A stretch of DNA of 7,505 nucleotides from Verrucomicrobiales bacterium (lineage in GTDB: Bacteria; Verrucomicrobiota; Verrucomicrobiia; Limisphaerales; JAFMIX01), in assembly GCA_017853785.1 (NCBI GenBank), contig JAFMIX010000106.1:1-7505 (forward strand), read 5' to 3'. Position numbers and translations under genes: made by a program. The notes beneath the pieces were generated by a model that was not told the origin of the DNA, did not search any database, and saw only the letters and a program-made list of their open reading frames with translations. Below are positions 6,428-7,505 of the stretch, piece by piece; positions within the stretch are counted from its first letter, which is position 1, and each line of letters opens with the position of its first letter.

Positions 6428-6598
6428 AAACAGCTGGCGGCAGCTTACGCCACGCCGCGGCGCAGGACAAGTTTCAACGCGGTTCGGGGGTTGAATGCCC
6501 TCACGGTGACCGCGCCGCCGCGGCGGAGCGCCCGGAGGCCTGCCCGCCCCGCGTTCATAGAGGTTGAAAATGCGCCCCGATTCTTACACTGTTCCGCC
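6428..6598. promoter_or_regulatory. Divergent intergenic region with GC palindrome
   Basis: These 171 bases separate the divergent OB-fold gene (minus) and DUF192 gene (plus) and must contain promoters for both. A perfect 12-bp palindrome, CCGCCGCGGCGG, is at 6515-6526 near the middle. On the plus strand TTGAAA (6564-6569) and TACACT (6585-6590) are 15 nt apart and just upstream of ATG 6599. The spacing is short and the match partial, so specific promoter boxes are not asserted. Confidence 0.35.
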
Positions 6599-7132
6599 AT
6601 GCAGCGAATTTGGCTTCTGCCCGTCTGGCTCGCCGGCGCGTTCCTCCTCGCCGGTTGCGACAAACCCATCCCCGTCATGCCCAACCCGCCCGTCCTCGAA
6701 CTGGAAAAACCTTTTGAGCCGACCAAGGCCCAGGCGAAATTGGCGACGCTGCGGATCTATCTCGGCGCGGAAACGCTCGACGCCGAACTCGCGCTCACCC
6801 GCGAACAGGTCGCCACCGGTATGATGTTCCGCACCAACCTCACGGACGCCGACGCCATGCTCTTCGTCTTTGGCTCGCCGCACCGCGCAGGATTCTGGAT
6901 GAAGAACTGCCCCGAATCGCTCTCCGCCGCCTACATCGACCCCACGGGGGCCATCGCCGAAATCGTCCGGCTCGAAGCCAACAACACGAACAGCGTCAAT
7001 GCCGTGAGCGACAACATCCAATACGTCCTCGAAGTCAAGGAAGGCTGGTTCCAGCGGCACAATATCGCCCCCGGTGCCGTCATCCGCACCGATTGCGGCA
7101 CATTAGTCGAAACCTTCTTCCGCAAAAACTGA
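6599..7132 (+). CDS. DUF192 family lipoprotein
   Basis: This 177-residue protein has a lipoprotein signal peptide (MQRIWLLPVWLAGAFLLAGC) with lipobox LAGC and lipidated Cys20. Asp at the next position (C-D-K) is an inner-membrane retention signal in enterobacteria; its meaning here is uncertain. A ~30-residue linker leads to a DUF192 domain at about 48-164. Typical landmarks are 'REQVATGMMFRTNL', 'AMLFVFGSPHRAGFWMKNC', 'AAYIDPTGAIAEIV' and 'IQYVLEVKEGWFQRHNIAPGAVI'. The common family pattern is MKNT-x-x-PLD; here it reads MKNC-P-E-S-L-S, so the usual Thr and Asp are replaced. DUF192 function is not established. ATG 6599 is chosen because the frame upstream is only antisense to the neighbouring gene and the lipobox then falls at the expected distance. 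NAD+ synthetase starts 13 nt downstream, suggesting cotranscription. Confidence 0.92.
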   Translation: MQRIWLLPVWLAGAFLLAGCDKPIPVMPNPPVLELEKPFEPTKAQAKLATLRIYLGAETLDAELALTREQVATGMMFRTNLTDADAMLFVFGSPHRAGFWMKNCPESLSAAYIDPTGAIAEIVRLEANNTNSVNAVSDNIQYVLEVKEGWFQRHNIAPGAVIRTDCGTLVETFFRKN

Positions 7133-7145
7133 CCTGCGCGCCACC

Positions 7146-7505
7146 ATGAAAATCGCCCTCGCCCAGCTCAACCTCACCGTCGGCGACCTCGCCGGGAACG
7201 AGGCCAAGATTCTCGCCGCCTACCAGCGCGGCGCGGCGGCGGGCGCGGCGATCGTCCTTTGCCCTGAACTGGCGGTCACCGGCTACCCGCCACGCGACTT
7301 GCTCCTGAAGAAAAGTTTCGTCGCCAAAAATCTGGAGACGCTCCAGCACCTCGCCGCAGCCACCGGCCCGGTGGGGTTGCTCGTCGGCTACGTCGGCGAA
7401 AACCCGGTGCGGCAGATGTCGGCGGCGCAAACGGAAGCATACATTTCGGACGGCACCATCCACGGCGGCATGATCCCGAAAGTCCGGGCGGCCATTGCCG
7501 CCCTC
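7146..7505 (+). CDS. nadE: Glutamine-dependent NAD+ synthetase N-terminus, partial, joined in frame to an ArgB-like tail
   Basis: The first ~88 residues match the nitrilase-type glutaminase domain of glutamine-hydrolysing NAD+ synthetase, which supplies ammonia to convert deamido-NAD to NAD. Landmarks are 'MKIALAQLNLTVGDLAGNEAKI' and 'CPELAVTGYPPRDLLLK', where E41 is the catalytic-triad glutamate, then 'GLLVGYVGENPV'. The family would continue with its 'NAA..L..G.I' strand, the catalytic lysine in 'K..LP.YDVFDE' and the catalytic cysteine. None of these appears. From about residue 89 the frame instead reads 'RQMSAAQTEAYISDGT' and 'HGGMIPKVRAAIAAL', which is ArgB-like. ATG 7146 lies 13 nt after the DUF192 stop. 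The frame is open to the window end. The NadE call is firm for the N-terminal part only. Confidence 0.85.
   Translation, partial: MKIALAQLNLTVGDLAGNEAKILAAYQRGAAAGAAIVLCPELAVTGYPPRDLLLKKSFVAKNLETLQHLAAATGPVGLLVGYVGENPVRQMSAAQTEAYISDGTIHGGMIPKVRAAIAAL
7410..7505 (+). other. ArgB-like (acetylglutamate kinase) C-terminal segment fused to nadE
   Basis: Codons 89-120 of the terminal reading frame encode 'RQMSAAQTEAYISDGT', then 'IHGGMIPKVRAAIAAL'. This is the pattern of the C-terminal part of acetylglutamate kinase, the second enzyme of arginine synthesis: R-x-[LM]-[ST]-x-x-[EQ]-x-x-x-x-I-x-x-G-x-I-x-G-G-M-I-P-K-V. K112 would correspond to the active-site Lys217 of the E. coli enzyme. The preceding residues are NAD+ synthetase. 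The switch falls near 7404-7415. A misjoined contig end is the simplest explanation; a genuine deletion fusion is possible. Confidence 0.7.

Noticed and set aside
6515..6526. CCGCCGCGGCGG palindrome as a specific operator
   Set aside because: Short GC-only palindromes arise readily in this base composition, and no second copy was found near other starts in the window.
5825..6598. Upstream extension of the DUF192 frame, antisense to the OB-fold gene
   Set aside because: The extension has no recognisable motifs and overlaps a clear gene. The lipoprotein signal peptide fixes the real start at 6599.
1..7505. Search by eye for CRISPR arrays, tRNA genes, insertion-sequence ends, toxin-antitoxin pairs or phage genes
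   Set aside because: No regularly spaced repeats, cloverleaf sequences, transposase motifs or paired small genes of those types were seen.

Overview
The window reads as ordinary, GC-rich bacterial chromosome, most likely from the Verrucomicrobiota (Pedosphaera/Limisphaerales-like). The best clue is a secreted protein at 3465-4680 (minus strand). It has the hallmarks of that phylum's exported proteins: an FN3-like 'WTTDEPASSRVYYGTN' stretch, an Asp-rich 'DANSNGIADAWE' segment, and a C-terminal 'YQVWSSSNLLSW' module ending in a 'RLFRLEAQP'-type tail. Taxonomy is inferred from these protein styles only.

Layout. Plus strand: seven codons that fit the end of yidC, then a short Jag/KhpB RNA-binding protein (49-498), a strong intrinsic terminator (521-550), a DUF255/YyaL thioredoxin-like protein (575-2620), and a 91-residue unassigned protein with an apparent internal duplication (2705-2980). 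Minus strand, read from right to left: an exported two-domain OB-fold protein (6427-5657), metF (5642-4758), the broken secreted protein (4680-3465), its terminator, and an Rrf2-type regulator (3403-2984). The regulator converges on the 91-residue gene with only 3 nt between stops. Plus strand again: a DUF192 lipoprotein (6599-7132), then the start of a glutamine-dependent NAD+ synthetase (7146 onward), which is cut by the window edge.

No gene cluster forms an obvious new system; most genes are housekeeping or envelope functions. Three points deserve attention. (1) The last ~95 bases do not continue NAD+ synthetase. They encode, in frame, what looks like the C-terminal 'GGMIPKV' region of acetylglutamate kinase (ArgB), so the right edge is either a chimeric assembly or a real gene fusion. 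(2) The secreted protein needs two single-base corrections to read as one 405-residue protein, and a terminator placed just after the corrected stop supports the second correction. (3) The 91-residue protein shows two copies of an EVG..EK...GH...VDN pattern and loosely resembles FAIM-type beta sandwiches.

There is no tRNA, rRNA, CRISPR array or recognisable mobile element, and no gene-free stretch above 300 bases.
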